A stretch of DNA of 64,000 bases from assembly GCF_029590555.1 (NCBI RefSeq), contig NZ_CP081001.1, positions 434,001 to 498,000 of the forward strand, written 5' to 3'. Below are positions 28,108-36,703 of the stretch, one piece after another. The notes beneath the pieces were generated by a model. The model was given only the letters and a program-made list of their open reading frames with translations. It ran no database searches and had not been told where the DNA came from. The position numbers and the translations under genes are program-made. The first letter of the stretch is position 1, and each line of letters opens with the position of its first letter. This stretch comes from Sphingobium sp. V4 (lineage in GTDB: Bacteria; Pseudomonadota; Alphaproteobacteria; Sphingomonadales; Sphingomonadaceae).

Positions 28108-28732
28108 GGACGGGGCGGGCCTTAGACGCATTTGTCGCGCGGTGCTACGGGCGGGTGTTGCGGCGCTGATGATGACGGCGGGAGCTGCGGTCGCGCAATC
28201 ACGCACGGCGGCCTATTATGGCATGGAGGAGGCGGAGCGCGACGACGGTTTGCTGCGCGACGTCATGCTCGACATGCATAATGAGGAGCGCGATTCGCTG
28301 GGACTGGCGCCGCTGGAATGGGACGATGCGCTGGCGGCGGATGCGCGCGCCTATGCGCGGACGATGGCGCGGACCGGGGTCTTCGCCCATTCGAACCGGG
28401 CAAGCCGGTCGGTTCCCAGCGGCGAGAATCTGTGGATGGGGACGCGTGGCCTTTATGACTATGAGGTGATGGTCGGCGGCTTCCTGGACGAAAAGCGGCT
28501 GTTCCGCCGTGGCGGCCGGCTGCCGAACATCAGCACCACAGGCCGCTGGCAGGATGTCGCCCATTATACCCAGATCATCTGGCGGACGACCCGCAAGCTG
28601 GGCTGCGCGCTGGGCGAAGGGGCCGGTAACGACTATCTGGTCTGCCGCTATTTCCCTGCGGGGAACGCCTTCGGCCAGGGGCCGCTGGATGCCGATTCGG
28701 GGCCAAGGGTGCTGGCCAGCGGAGGGCGGTAG
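28106..28732 (+). CDS. Exported CAP-domain (SCP/PR-1-like) protein
   Basis: This 208-residue protein has a signal peptide (MDGAGLRRICRAVLRAGVAA, cleavage after AAVAQ). The CAP fold follows: MHNEERDSLGLAPLEWDDAL, FAHSNRASR, GENLWMG, then HYTQIIWRTTRKLGCALG and the closing YLVCRYFPAGN, with two cysteines that can pair. Bacterial CAP proteins are secreted, of varied and mostly unknown function. The residues corresponding to the CAP cavity (His, Glu, His) are present. ATG 28106 was chosen because it gives the full signal peptide; it overlaps the divergent hemW start, and no strong ribosome-binding site is visible. Confidence 0.82.
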   Translation: MDGAGLRRICRAVLRAGVAALMMTAGAAVAQSRTAAYYGMEEAERDDGLLRDVMLDMHNEERDSLGLAPLEWDDALAADARAYARTMARTGVFAHSNRASRSVPSGENLWMGTRGLYDYEVMVGGFLDEKRLFRRGGRLPNISTTGRWQDVAHYTQIIWRTTRKLGCALGEGAGNDYLVCRYFPAGNAFGQGPLDADSGPRVLASGGR

Positions 28733-28743
28733 GACGCAGCGCT

Positions 28744-29373
28744 TTAGAAAACCGCTTTCACCAGCTGCGCGAATGCGTCGGCGCGGTGGCTCATGGCGTG
28801 CTTCTTGTCCGGGTCCATCTCGCCGAAACTGATGTCGTGGCCGTGGGGCATGAACATCGGGTCGTAGCCGAAGCCCCTGTCACCGCGCGGCGGCCAGACC
28901 AGCGTGCCGTCGACCCGTCCCTCGAACGCCTCGACATGGCCGTCGGGCCAGGCGAGGGCGAGGGCGCAGATGAAATGGGCGTCATGGCCCGCATCCGGCC
29001 CCTTCGCCTGGATACCGTCCCACACCAGCCGCATGGCCAGGCCGAAATCCTTGTCCGGGCCAGCCCAGCGGGCGGAAAAGAGGCCGGGATCGCCGCCCAG
29101 CGCCTCGACGCACAAACCGCTGTCGTCGGCGAGCGCGGGCAGGCCGCTGAGATCGGCGGCCTGCATCGCCTTCAGCTCGGCGTTCGCGATGAAGGTGGTG
29201 CCGGTTTCGTCCGGTTCGGGCAGGTCGAGCGACGCGGCGGAAATCGGCTCTATGCCATAGGGACCGAGCAGCGCGGCGATTTCCCGCACCTTGCCGGGAT
29301 TGTGACTGGCGATCACCAGCTTGCCGGGCGCCAGCTTGCGGATCGCCTGTTCCTGTCCGAATTCGTCGCTCAT
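28744..29373 (-). CDS. rdgB: dITP/XTP pyrophosphatase RdgB (Ham1)
   Basis: This 209-residue house-cleaning enzyme hydrolyses non-canonical purine NTPs (dITP, XTP) to monophosphates, keeping them out of DNA. Family marks: [14 protein letters not shown] at the N-terminus, [28 protein letters not shown] (catalytic Asp), [12 protein letters not shown] and the closing MSHRADAF. The gene is downstream of rph on the same strand, with a palindromic repeat between them. rph-rdgB pairs are common in alphaproteobacteria. It converges on the CAP gene with an 11-bp gap. Confidence 0.95.
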   Translation of the reverse strand: MSDEFGQEQAIRKLAPGKLVIASHNPGKVREIAALLGPYGIEPISAASLDLPEPDETGTTFIANAELKAMQAADLSGLPALADDSGLCVEALGGDPGLFSARWAGPDKDFGLAMRLVWDGIQAKGPDAGHDAHFICALALAWPDGHVEAFEGRVDGTLVWPPRGDRGFGYDPMFMPHGHDISFGEMDPDKKHAMSHRADAFAQLVKAVF

Positions 29374-29398
29374 CGCCTTGCCCTTGCCTTCTTTTTCG

Positions 29399-29484
29399 CG
29401 TCATTCCGGCCTTCAGCCGGAACCCCGCGTCTTCTTCGACCCAGTCAAAGGAAAGCGGGATGCCGGGTCAAGCCCGGCATGACG
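29399..29484. repeat. Interspersed palindromic repeat, CGTCATTCCGG family
   Basis: The left arm 29399-29428 (CGTCATTCCGG...CCCCGC) and right arm 29455-29484 (GCGGGATGCC...CATGACG) are imperfect inverted repeats in the rph-rdgB gap. The element at 51926-52015 shares the CGTCATTCC end. Confidence 0.65.
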
Positions 29485-29505
29485 GCAATAAGGGATTATG
29501 GTCGC

Positions 29506-30222
29506 TTACCGTCCCGTCGCCGCGTCCTGCGCTGCGAAGATCTTCGCGCAGCCGATGCGGGCGAGGCGGAGCAGGCGGAGCAGTTCCTCCTCGTCATAGG
29601 CCGCGCCTTCGGCCGTCGCCTGCACTTCGGCGAACTTGCCGTCGCCGGTCAGGATCAGGTTGGCGTCGGTTTCCGCATTGCTGTCCTCGGCATAATCGAG
29701 GTCGAGCACCGGCGTGCCTTCATAGATGCCGCAGCTGATCGCTGCGACCTTCTGGATGATCGGGTCTTCGGTGAGCGCGCCGCTCGCCAGCAGCTTGTCG
29801 ACCGCGATGCGCAGCGCGACCCAGCTGCCCGAAATGGCGGCGGTGCGGGTGCCGCCATCGGCCTGGATCACGTCGCAGTCGATCACGATCTGGCGCTCGC
29901 CCAGTTTCTTGAGGTCCACGATCGTGCGCAGCGAGCGGCCGATCAGGCGCTGGATTTCCTGGGTGCGGCCGGACTGCTTGCCCTTGGCTGCCTCGCGGCT
30001 GCCGCGGGTGTGGGTGGCGCGGGGCAGCATCCCATATTCGGCCGTGACCCAGCCCGATCCCTTGCCGCGCAGGAAGGGCGGCACCTTTTCCTCGATCGAT
30101 GCGGTGCACAGGACGCGCGTGTCGCCGAAGCTGACGAGGCAGCTGCCTTCGGCATGGATGGTGAAGCCGGGCTCCATGGTGATGTCGCGCATCTGGTCGG
30201 GCGCGCGGCCGGAAGGACGCAT
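29506..30222 (-). CDS. rph: Ribonuclease PH
   Basis: This 238-residue phosphorolytic exoribonuclease trims tRNA 3' ends. It starts [14 protein letters not shown], contains [38 protein letters not shown], the RSLRTIVDL helix, the phosphate-site segment [16 protein letters not shown], and ends in the LLRLARIG helix, all standard for RNase PH. GGAG lies about 10 bases before ATG 30222. It is the first gene of the rph-rdgB unit. It is divergent from the lipoprotein at 30317. Confidence 0.96.
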   Translation of the reverse strand: MRPSGRAPDQMRDITMEPGFTIHAEGSCLVSFGDTRVLCTASIEEKVPPFLRGKGSGWVTAEYGMLPRATHTRGSREAAKGKQSGRTQEIQRLIGRSLRTIVDLKKLGERQIVIDCDVIQADGGTRTAAISGSWVALRIAVDKLLASGALTEDPIIQKVAAISCGIYEGTPVLDLDYAEDSNAETDANLILTGDGKFAEVQATAEGAAYDEEELLRLLRLARIGCAKIFAAQDAATGR

Positions 30223-30316
30223 AAATTTCTTCTCCGAAGCGGTCAGGTGACGGCGCTTAGCGTCCGAAGACGCTTCTTGCCAGTGCCATGCGGGCGATTT
30301 GGCGATAAGAGGGGGT

Positions 30317-30826
30317 ATGAGAGTGAAAATCTTGATCGCGGCCGGCCTGTTCGCGCTGGCGGGATGCGCCGTGAAGGAAGAAGGGCTGGAGCCGCCACGG
30401 GCGCCGGGCGACGTGATCCGCTTCACGGCGGGACGCTGCTTCGGCGCGTGCCCGGCCTACAGCGTGCAGGTGTCGCCTGACGGGTCGGGCCTGCTGGAGC
30501 CGGAGCGGTTCACCTCCGTACCCGGCCCGACGCGCTTCACCGTGACGGCGGCGCAATATCGTCGGCTGATCGCGACGCTGGCGCCGCATCGCCCGGCCGC
30601 GGGTGCGACCGAAAGGATCGCCCATGGCAGCAATTGCGAGCGCTTCGCCACCGACATGCCCAGCTATGTCGTGGAATGGAGCAGGCCGGGCCAGGCATCG
30701 ACGCGCCTGGAATATCAGTCGGGCTGCATGGATGCGCGCTATGGCAGGCTGCGCGTCGCGATCGCGTCGGTGCCCAAGATACTGGACGTCCAGCATATGC
30801 TCAATCCCAAGGCGGTCACGCCTTGA
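30317..30826 (+). CDS. DUF6438-like lipoprotein
   Basis: This 169-residue protein has a lipoprotein signal peptide [17 protein letters not shown] with the acylated Cys17. The mature part opens [20 protein letters not shown], which matches the DUF6438 pattern of two close cysteines in a CFGxCPxY motif. Two further cysteines (NCERF and SGCMD) give two possible disulphides. Function unknown. The GGGGG before ATG 30317 can serve as ribosome-binding site. It lies 31 bp ahead of hrcA on the same strand, so the heat-shock repressor might be co-transcribed with it. Confidence 0.75.
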   Translation: MRVKILIAAGLFALAGCAVKEEGLEPPRAPGDVIRFTAGRCFGACPAYSVQVSPDGSGLLEPERFTSVPGPTRFTVTAAQYRRLIATLAPHRPAAGATERIAHGSNCERFATDMPSYVVEWSRPGQASTRLEYQSGCMDARYGRLRVAIASVPKILDVQHMLNPKAVTP

Positions 30827-30857
30827 GCGCGCGCTTCCTCTTGCCTAGATAGGAGCC

Positions 30858-31901
30858 ATGTCGGCCATTCCGATCTCCGAACTGAACGATCGCGCCCGCG
30901 ACGTTTTCCGCCTGGTGGTCGAAAGCTATCTCGGCACCGGTCTGCCCGTGGGATCGCGCACCATCAGCAAGATGGCCTCGCTCAGCCTGTCGCCGGCTTC
31001 GATTCGCAATGTCATGCAGGATCTGGAGGAGTTGGGCCTGCTTGCCGCGCCGCACACGTCGGCGGGGCGGATGCCGACCGAGACGGGATTGCGCCTGTTC
31101 GTCGACGGGATGATGCAGGCCGCCGAACCTTCGGCCGAGGAACGGCGAGCGATCGAGGCGGGGATCGTCGAAAGCGGACCGATCGAGGAGGCGCTGTCCG
31201 CCGCCACGGCGACGCTTTCGGGCCTCTCCGCCTGCGCCGGCATCGTCATGGTCCCCAAGCGCGAGCCGGTGCTGCGCCAGTTCGGTTTCGTCCCCCTGAA
31301 TGCGCGGCAGGCGCTCGCCGTTCTGGTGGGGCAGGACGGGTCGGTCGAAAATCGCGTGCTCGACCTGCCCGACGGCGTCACCCCGGTGATGCTGAACGAG
31401 GCGGCCAATTTCATGTCGGCGCGCTTTGGCGGCATGACCCTGCGCGAGGCCGGCGAGGCGTTGGCGCGCGAGATGGAAATGGAGCGCAGCGCGCTCGACC
31501 ATAGCGCGCGCAACCTGGTCGCCCGTGGCCTCGCCATCTGGTCGCACGACGCTGACGACCGGCCGGTGCTGATCGTGCGCGGCCAGTCGCACCTGCTGGA
31601 TGATGGCGCGGCGGCCGACCTGGAGCGGGCGCGGCAATTGCTGGAGCAGCTGGAGGGCAAGCAGGAAATTTTGGACCTGCTGCGCGGCGCGCTGGCCGGC
31701 AGCGCGACCAAAATCTTCATCGGCTCGGAAAACAAGCTCTTTTCCCTGTCGGGTTCTTCGGTCATAGCCGCTCCCTACCGTGGCGCGGACGGCCGGGTCG
31801 TCGGCGTGGTCGGCGTGATCGGGCCCACGCGCTTGAACTATGCGCGGGTGATCCCCATGGTGGATTTCACTGCACAGACGCTGTCGAGATTGATGAGATG
31901 A
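30858..31901 (+). CDS. hrcA: Heat-inducible transcription repressor HrcA
   Basis: This 347-residue protein has an N-terminal winged helix (PISELNDRARDVFRLVVESY then VGSRTISKMASLSLSPASIR) and a GAF-like effector domain. The typical closing block is MGVIGPTRLNYARVIP-like (GVIGPTRLNYARVIPMVDFT). HrcA represses groESL, and in some bacteria dnaK, by binding CIRCE elements. No CIRCE dyad was seen anywhere in this window, so its target groESL is probably elsewhere. TAGGAG precedes ATG 30858. The stop overlaps the grpE start (ATGA), showing co-translation. Confidence 0.95.
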   Translation: MSAIPISELNDRARDVFRLVVESYLGTGLPVGSRTISKMASLSLSPASIRNVMQDLEELGLLAAPHTSAGRMPTETGLRLFVDGMMQAAEPSAEERRAIEAGIVESGPIEEALSAATATLSGLSACAGIVMVPKREPVLRQFGFVPLNARQALAVLVGQDGSVENRVLDLPDGVTPVMLNEAANFMSARFGGMTLREAGEALAREMEMERSALDHSARNLVARGLAIWSHDADDRPVLIVRGQSHLLDDGAAADLERARQLLEQLEGKQEILDLLRGALAGSATKIFIGSENKLFSLSGSSVIAAPYRGADGRVVGVVGVIGPTRLNYARVIPMVDFTAQTLSRLMR

Positions 31902-32452
31902 GCGAAGACAATCAGAATCTGGAAAATACCGAAGTCGTGGATGCGCTGCCCGAGGACGCGGCGCCTGCCGGAGATGCGGCGGCCGAGCGGATCGCCGCGC
32001 TGGAGGCGGAACTCGCCACCGCGAAGCAGGATATTCTCTACGCCCATGCCGACACGCAGAATGTGCGCCGCCGGCTGGAAAAGGAACTGGCCGACGCGCG
32101 CGCCTATGCCGCGACCGCCTTTGCCCGCGACATGCTGTCGGTCGCCGACAATCTGAGCCGGGCGCTGGCCGCGATTCCCGCCGACCTGCGCGAGGACGAC
32201 AAGTTCAAGAGCCTGGTCGTCGGTCTGGAAGCGACCGGCCGCGAGCTGGAAAGCGTGTTCGGGCGCAACGGCATAGCCAGGCTGGAGTCGGTCGGCCAGC
32301 CGCTCGACCCCAACAAGCATCAGGCGATGATGGAAGTCCCGTCGGCCGACGCCGAGCCGGGCACCATCCTGGTCGAGATGCAGGCCGGCTACATGATCAA
32401 GGACCGCCTGCTGCGGCCGGCGATGGTCAGCGTGGCGAAGAAGCCGGAATAA
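31898..32452 (+). CDS. grpE: Nucleotide exchange factor GrpE
   Basis: This 184-residue DnaK co-chaperone speeds ADP release. After an acidic N-terminal arm, the long coiled coil runs AAERIAALEAELATAKQDIL through RRRLEKELADARAYAATA. The C-terminal beta domain includes ARLESVGQPLDPNKHQAMME, the GrpE signature, and closes with MIKDRLLRPAMVSVAK. It overlaps hrcA by 4 bp. The hrcA-grpE pairing is conserved, while dnaK-dnaJ sit separately at 48.7 kb. Confidence 0.96.
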   Translation: MSEDNQNLENTEVVDALPEDAAPAGDAAAERIAALEAELATAKQDILYAHADTQNVRRRLEKELADARAYAATAFARDMLSVADNLSRALAAIPADLREDDKFKSLVVGLEATGRELESVFGRNGIARLESVGQPLDPNKHQAMMEVPSADAEPGTILVEMQAGYMIKDRLLRPAMVSVAKKPE

Positions 32453-32462
32453 CCTATATTCT

Positions 32463-32484
32463 CCCTCCCTGCTTGCGGGAGGGG
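32463..32484. repeat. Short CCTCCC/GGGAGG palindrome before thrC
   Basis: CCCTCCC...GCGGGAGGGG forms a small inverted repeat after grpE. A near-identical longer form occurs at 35505-35526. It may act as a weak terminator for grpE. Confidence 0.45.
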
Positions 32485-32623
32485 CCGGGTGTGGGCGGCT
32501 CGTGGCGAAGCCATGGATCTTGCCCACACCTTTGCGACTAACCTCGCCTTCGGCTCGGCAGTTCTCGCGCCCCGCCCGCCTGCGCGAGGGGGAGTCAGGA
32601 GGTTCAGCCTGACGGAGACGATC

Positions 32624-33865
32624 TTGCGCCACGACCTCAACCTCACCACCGATCGCCCGACCTTCGTCACCCATCTCGAATGTTCGCTGACCGGCGAGCG
32701 CTATGAGGCGGATCGGCTGCATGGGCTTTCGGTGGCCGGGAAGCCGCTGCTCGTTCGCTACGACCTCGACGGCGTGCGTGCCACGCTGACCAGGGACGCG
32801 CTGGCGCAGCGGCCGATGGACTTGTGGCGCTGGCGTGAATTGCTGCCGGTGCGGCAGACGTCGAACATCGTCAGCCTCGGCGAGAATGCGACGCCGCTCA
32901 TTCCGCTGCCGCGCACGGCCAGGCGGCTGGGTGGGGCGCATCTGCTTGCCAAGGATGAGGGGCGTTTGCCCACCGCCTCCTTCAAGGCGCGCGGCCTCGT
33001 CATGGCGGTGTCGATGGCGAAGGAACTGGGCGTGACCCAGGTCGCCATGCCCACCAACGGCAATGCCGGCGCGGCGCTGGCCGCCTATGCCGCCGTCGCG
33101 GGCATGGAGGCGGTGATCTTCTGCCCGGCCGACACGCCCGAAGTGAATGTGCGCGAGATCGCGGCGCAGGGCGCGCGGGTCTATCGCGTCAACGGCTATA
33201 TCGACGATTGCGGCGCGATCGTGGGGCAGGGCGTCAAGGAGCGCGGCTGGTTCGACTTCTCGACGCTCAAGGAGCCCTATCGGATCGAGGGCAAGAAGAC
33301 GATGGGCCTCGAACTGGCCGAGCAGCTGGGTTGGGACCTCCCCGATGCGATCTTCTATCCGACCGGCGGCGGCACCGGCCTTATCGGTATGTGGAAGGCG
33401 TTCGACGAACTGGAGAAGATCGGCTTCATCGGCTCCAAAAGGCCCAGGATGTTCGCGGTGCAGGCCGAAGGCTGCGCGCCGATGGTCCGCGCGTTCGAGC
33501 AGGGCGTGGAATTTGCCGAGCGTTGGGAGGATGCCCAGACCATCGCGATGGGCATCCGTGTGCCCAAGGCGGTCGGCGATTTCCTGATCCTGCGCGCAGT
33601 GCGCGAGAGCGGGGGCGCGGCGCTGGCCGTGTCGGACGCGGCGATCGCGGCGGCAGTGCGCGATGTGGCGCGCGACGATGGCCTGCTGCTTTGCCCGGAG
33701 GGCGGGGCAACGCTCGCCGCCTATCAAAGGGCGCTGGACGAGGGGCTGATCGGCCGCGACGAGCAGGCAGTGCTGTTCAACTGCGCCAGCGGCCTCAAAT
33801 ATCCGCTGGAGGACCAGAGCCGGACCCTGGACCGCCACGCGCCGATCGACTTCACGAAACTCTAA
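32624..33865 (+). CDS. thrC: Threonine synthase, PLP-dependent
   Basis: This 413-residue enzyme converts O-phosphohomoserine to threonine. It begins TFVTHLECSLTGERYEADRL, typical of the plant-like ThrC branch. The PLP lysine is in LPTASFKARGLVMAVSMA, the substrate/PLP-phosphate loop in YPTGGGTGLIGMWKAFDEL, and PTNGNAGAALAAYA lies between them. The start is not ATG. TTG 32624 has GGAG six bases ahead and begins the family homology; an in-frame CTG at 32609 six bases after AGGAGG is a second candidate. Upstream in-frame ATG and GTG codons lie in repeat-bearing spacer. lysC, earlier in the same pathway, is 30 kb away. Confidence 0.9.
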   Translation: MRHDLNLTTDRPTFVTHLECSLTGERYEADRLHGLSVAGKPLLVRYDLDGVRATLTRDALAQRPMDLWRWRELLPVRQTSNIVSLGENATPLIPLPRTARRLGGAHLLAKDEGRLPTASFKARGLVMAVSMAKELGVTQVAMPTNGNAGAALAAYAAVAGMEAVIFCPADTPEVNVREIAAQGARVYRVNGYIDDCGAIVGQGVKERGWFDFSTLKEPYRIEGKKTMGLELAEQLGWDLPDAIFYPTGGGTGLIGMWKAFDELEKIGFIGSKRPRMFAVQAEGCAPMVRAFEQGVEFAERWEDAQTIAMGIRVPKAVGDFLILRAVRESGGAALAVSDAAIAAAVRDVARDDGLLLCPEGGATLAAYQRALDEGLIGRDEQAVLFNCASGLKYPLEDQSRTLDRHAPIDFTKL

Positions 33866-33881
33866 GACATTTTGATACATT

Positions 33882-33928
33882 TAAGATGCATCGTAAGCCT
33901 TGACGGTCTCGATCTATAAGATATATCG
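33882..33928. promoter_or_regulatory. Paired TAAGAT-nn-ATCG palindromes, candidate PadR operators
   Basis: TAAGATGCATCG (33882-33893) and TAAGATATATCG (33917-33928) are near-identical direct copies, 35 bp apart start to start, each with a palindromic core (GATGCATC, GATATATC). The second also belongs to a 19-bp near-perfect dyad (33910-33928). They sit 34-80 bp before the padR start. Autoregulation by PadR is inferred. Confidence 0.5.
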
Positions 33929-33961
33929 CAAAGCATCATGACATATATGAAAGAGCAAATG

Positions 33962-34606
33962 ATGCGATTCTCCCATAACCTCCACGGTCGCCATGGCGGT
34001 CATCATGGACATCGAGGTCCGCTGCACGATCACGGCCGCTTTGCTTCCCCCGACGGCTTCGGCCGCGGCCGGGGTGGTCCGTTCGGCGGCGATCCTTTCG
34101 GCGAGGACGGGCTGCGGGGTGGCGGTCGGGGTGGGCGCGGTGGCCGCCGCCGGCTGTTCGACAATGACGCGCTGCGCCTTATCCTGCTGAAGCTGATCGC
34201 CGACGCGCCGCGCCACGGCTATGAACTGATCCGCGCGATCGAGGCGCTGTCGGGCGAAGCCTATGCGCCCAGTCCCGGCGTCGTCTACCCGACCTTGACG
34301 CTACTGGCGGAAATGGACCTGATCGTCGAGCAGCCGGGCGAAGGCAGTCGCAAGCGCTTCGCCATCACCGATGCAGGCCACGCGCAGATCGCGGAGCGCA
34401 AGGATGCGCTGGACATGGCGCTGGAGCGGTTGGCGTCGCTGGCCCGCAAGGCCGAACGGGTCGATGGCGGCCCGGTGCGCCGCGCGATGCACAATCTGCG
34501 CTTCGCCATTCAGCAGCGGCTTGAAAAGGAAGGGGCGGATAACCAGACCATGTTCGACGTCGCGTCCCTGATCGACGAGGCGGCCAGCAAGATCGAAAGG
34601 CTATAA
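33962..34606 (+). CDS. PadR-family regulator with His/Gly-rich N-terminal arm
   Basis: The protein is 214 residues. The first 60 are striking: MMRFSHNLHGRHGGHHGHRG, then Gly/Arg/Pro repeats up to RRRLFDNDAL. This is a potential metal-binding or flexible arm. The winged helix follows (LRLILLKLIADAPRHGYELI, then SPGVVYPTLTLLAEMDLIVE, wing RKRFAITDAG), and a C-terminal dimerisation helix completes the PadR layout. ATG 33962 has AAAGAG at good spacing; ATG 33938 would add eight residues but has no ribosome-binding site. Two matching palindromes lie upstream. The DUF2218 gene follows at 3 bp. Effector unknown. Confidence 0.88.
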   Translation: MRFSHNLHGRHGGHHGHRGPLHDHGRFASPDGFGRGRGGPFGGDPFGEDGLRGGGRGGRGGRRRLFDNDALRLILLKLIADAPRHGYELIRAIEALSGEAYAPSPGVVYPTLTLLAEMDLIVEQPGEGSRKRFAITDAGHAQIAERKDALDMALERLASLARKAERVDGGPVRRAMHNLRFAIQQRLEKEGADNQTMFDVASLIDEAASKIERL

Positions 34607-34609
34607 GCG

Positions 34610-34888
34610 ATGACCCTGACTGCGACCGTCCCGACCACCAGCGCCAGCCGCTATCTCCAGCAACTCTGCAAGCATTGGAGCCACAAGTTCGAGGTGAATT
34701 TCGACGCCAGCCAGGGCGAGATCGCCTTTCCGATGGGACCGATCCGCATGGCGGCGACCCCCGACGCGCTGGTGGTGACGCTCGAACCGACGCCGGACGC
34801 CGACGTCGAACGGTTCAAGCAGGTGGTCGCCGACCATCTCGATCGCTTCGCCTTCCGCGAGGCGCCGCTGCCTTTCGACTGGAAATAA
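34610..34888 (+). CDS. DUF2218 domain protein
   Basis: This 92-residue cytosolic protein matches DUF2218: SRYLQQLCKHWSHKFEVNFD followed by GEIAFPMGPIRMAATPDALV and the helix FKQVVADHLDRFAFREAPLP, ending DWK. The family is known from siderophore/iron-linked operons in other bacteria, often with ferric-chelate reductase or uptake genes, but its reaction is unknown. Here it is the second gene of a padR-DUF2218 operon, starting 3 bp after the padR stop. The strongly metal-binding-looking arm of the PadR partner fits a metal theme, which is inference. Confidence 0.88.
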   Translation: MTLTATVPTTSASRYLQQLCKHWSHKFEVNFDASQGEIAFPMGPIRMAATPDALVVTLEPTPDADVERFKQVVADHLDRFAFREAPLPFDWK

Positions 34889-34912
34889 CCGGGCGACGGC
34901 CATGAGAAAAAG

Positions 34913-34937
34913 AGGGGCGGGCTGATCCGCCCCTTTT
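34913..34937. terminator. Bidirectional terminator between DUF2218 and ruvC
   Basis: AGGGGCGG (34913-34920) pairs with CCGCCCCT (34927-34934), followed by TTTT on the plus strand and preceded by an A-run that serves the minus strand. Confidence 0.8.
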
Positions 34938-35473
34938 CATTTGCCGGGGATTCGCCGCGCGCTGGCCAGATGATGGGCGTGGGTGATGGCGACGGCCAAG
35001 GCGTCGGCCGCATCCGGCCCGGCGATCTTCGCTCCCGGCAGCAGGCGCGACACCATGGCATGGACCTGCTCCTTCGACGCATTGCCGACGCCGACGACCG
35101 ATTTCTTGACGAGGCGGGCCGCATATTCGCCCACCTCCATGCCCGATCGCGACGCGGCGAGCAGCACGACGCCGCGCGCCTGACCCAGTTTCAGCGTGGA
35201 TTGCGGGTTCACATTGACGAACACCTCCTCCACCGCCGCGCCATCGGGCCGATGTTCGAGGATGAGGTCGGTCAGCGCCAGGTCGAGGGCGAGCAGCCGC
35301 GTCGCCAGCGACATGGCGCTGTCGGTCTTGATCTGGCCGTTGCCGACATGGGTCAGCCGGTTGCCGTCGGCGGCGATGACGCCCCAGCCGGTGGTGCCGA
35401 GGCCCGGGTCGAGACCGAGGAGGATCAAATCGCCCTCCCGCGCGCGGCAGGGCTTGGGGAAGGGGATATGCAT
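34937..35473 (-). CDS. ruvC: Holliday junction resolvase RuvC
   Basis: This 178-residue endonuclease cuts Holliday junctions in the RuvABC complex. Its catalytic acidic set is visible: Asp22 in [15 protein letters not shown], Glu in [12 protein letters not shown], and the paired Asp in [33 protein letters not shown] is the family DNA-contact helix. The N-terminal 15 residues are longer than usual, so a start further in is possible, but ATG 35473 is the only ATG before the conserved strand. It lies downstream of yebC; ruvA and ruvB are not in the window. Confidence 0.93.
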   Translation of the reverse strand: MHIPFPKPCRAREGDLILLGLDPGLGTTGWGVIAADGNRLTHVGNGQIKTDSAMSLATRLLALDLALTDLILEHRPDGAAVEEVFVNVNPQSTLKLGQARGVVLLAASRSGMEVGEYAARLVKKSVVGVGNASKEQVHAMVSRLLPGAKIAGPDAADALAVAITHAHHLASARRIPGK

Positions 35474-35504
35474 GGGGCCCGAGGTGGAACAGGCCCTCCC
35501 CCGG

Positions 35505-35526
35505 CCCCTCCCGCAAGCGGGAGGGG
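35505..35526. repeat. Perfect 10-bp inverted repeat between yebC and ruvC
   Basis: CCCCTCCCGC (35505-35514) pairs perfectly with GCGGGAGGGG (35517-35526) around AA. It could attenuate transcription from yebC into ruvC. Related copies lie at 32463 and, loosely, 3508. Confidence 0.55.
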
Positions 35527-35534
35527 AGGATGGA

Positions 35535-36278
35535 TCAACCCAGCTTCTCCATCACCTCGTCGGAGACTTCGTAATTGCCCCAGACGGTCTGGACGTCGTC
35601 ATCATCTTCCAGCACGTCGACCAGCTTGAGCAGGGTCGCGGCATTGGCTTCGTCGACTTCGACGGTGGTCTGCGGCTTCCAGGCGAGCTTCGCCCCGTCG
35701 GCCGCGCCCAGCTTGGCTTCCAGCGCCTTGGCGACTTCATGGAGGGCGTCCATCGCCGTCCAGATTTCATGCTCGTCTTCGTTCGAGGACACGTCGTCCG
35801 CGCCCGCTTCCAGCGCCGCTTCGAACACCGCATCGGCGTCGCCCGCGCTAGCGGGATAGGTAATGAGGCCAAGCCGGTCGAAGCCATGGCTCACCGCGCC
35901 GGACGCGCCCAAATTGCCGCCATTCTTGGAGAAGGCGGTGCGGATATTGGTCGCCGTGCGATTGCGATTGTCGGTCAGCGCCTCGACGATGATCGCGACG
36001 CCGCCGGGACCATAGCCCTCGTAGCGGATTTCCTCGTAATTTTCGGTATCGCCGCCGATCGCCTTGTCGATCGCCCGCTGGATATTGTCCTTGGGCATGG
36101 ACTGGGCCTTGGCGGCGTTGATTGCCAGGCGCAGGCGCGGGTTCATGTCCGGGTCGGGCATCCCCATCTTGGCGGCGACGGTGATTTCGCGGCTGAGCTT
36201 GGAGAACATCGACGAGCGCTTCTTGTCCTGCGCGCCCTTGCGATGCATGATGTTCTTGAATTTGGAATGGCCGGCCAC
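35535..36278 (-). CDS. yebC: YebC/PmpR-family regulator
   Basis: This 247-residue protein is a typical Yeb[21 protein letters not shown] at the start, then [47 protein letters not shown] and the acidic closing [20 protein letters not shown]. YebC proteins bind DNA, and recent work ties some to relief of ribosome stalling at polyproline. The start is GTG 36278, preceded by AGGAGA at nine bases; it gives the family N-terminus exactly. It lies upstream of ruvC on the same strand, the usual order. Confidence 0.94.
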   Translation of the reverse strand: MAGHSKFKNIMHRKGAQDKKRSSMFSKLSREITVAAKMGMPDPDMNPRLRLAINAAKAQSMPKDNIQRAIDKAIGGDTENYEEIRYEGYGPGGVAIIVEALTDNRNRTATNIRTAFSKNGGNLGASGAVSHGFDRLGLITYPASAGDADAVFEAALEAGADDVSSNEDEHEIWTAMDALHEVAKALEAKLGAADGAKLAWKPQTTVEVDEANAATLLKLVDVLEDDDDVQTVWGNYEVSDEVMEKLG

Positions 36279-36352
36279 GGCCTGTCTCCTGACATTTTTC
36301 TGTGAAACCGAAGCGCGCTCTCTAGCGAGCGCGCCCCGATCCCGCAATCTTC

Positions 36353-36679
36353 TTAGAAGAGGATCGCCGTGCCGGAAGCCGACACCATCAGCATGGAGCC
36401 GATGGCGCCGATCACTTCATAGTCGAGGTCGACACCGACCACGGCATTGGCCCCCTTCGCCGCCGCGCGGCCGCGCATCTCGTCGATCGCTTGCTCGCGG
36501 GCGCTCTGAAGCACATCTTCATAGGCGCCCGACCGGCCGCCGACGATATCGCGGACGCTGGCGAACAGGTCGCGGAACAGGTTGGCGCCCACGATCACCT
36601 CGCCGGTGACGATGCCGAGATACTCCTTCGCGGGCTTTCCCTCCAGGCGGCTGGTGGTGCTGACGATGATCTCGGACAT
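36353..36679 (-). CDS. YbjQ / UPF0145 family protein
   Basis: This 108-residue protein has the YbjQ layout: [20 protein letters not shown], then [35 protein letters not shown], and [16 protein letters not shown] with the closing small beta strand. The family forms pentameric rings and is sometimes called a putative heavy-metal-binding domain, without proven function. AGGAGAAG precedes ATG 36679. It is in a run of small minus-strand genes between gapR and yebC. Confidence 0.92.
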   Translation of the reverse strand: MSEIIVSTTSRLEGKPAKEYLGIVTGEVIVGANLFRDLFASVRDIVGGRSGAYEDVLQSAREQAIDEMRGRAAAKGANAVVGVDLDYEVIGAIGSMLMVSASGTAILF

Positions 36680-36703
36680 GGGCGCTTCTCCTTTTAGATC
36701 GGT

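Noticed and set aside
30822..30853. CTTG-N18-CCTAGATAGG, resembling a heat-shock promoter before hrcA
   Set aside because: Its -10 would overlap the hrcA ribosome-binding site and place the transcript start at the ATG, so it is probably fortuitous.
31838..33880. A 680-codon minus-strand frame over grpE and thrC
   Set aside because: It has the His/Arg/Gln-rich composition of a GC-rich shadow, and both plus-strand genes are unmistakable.
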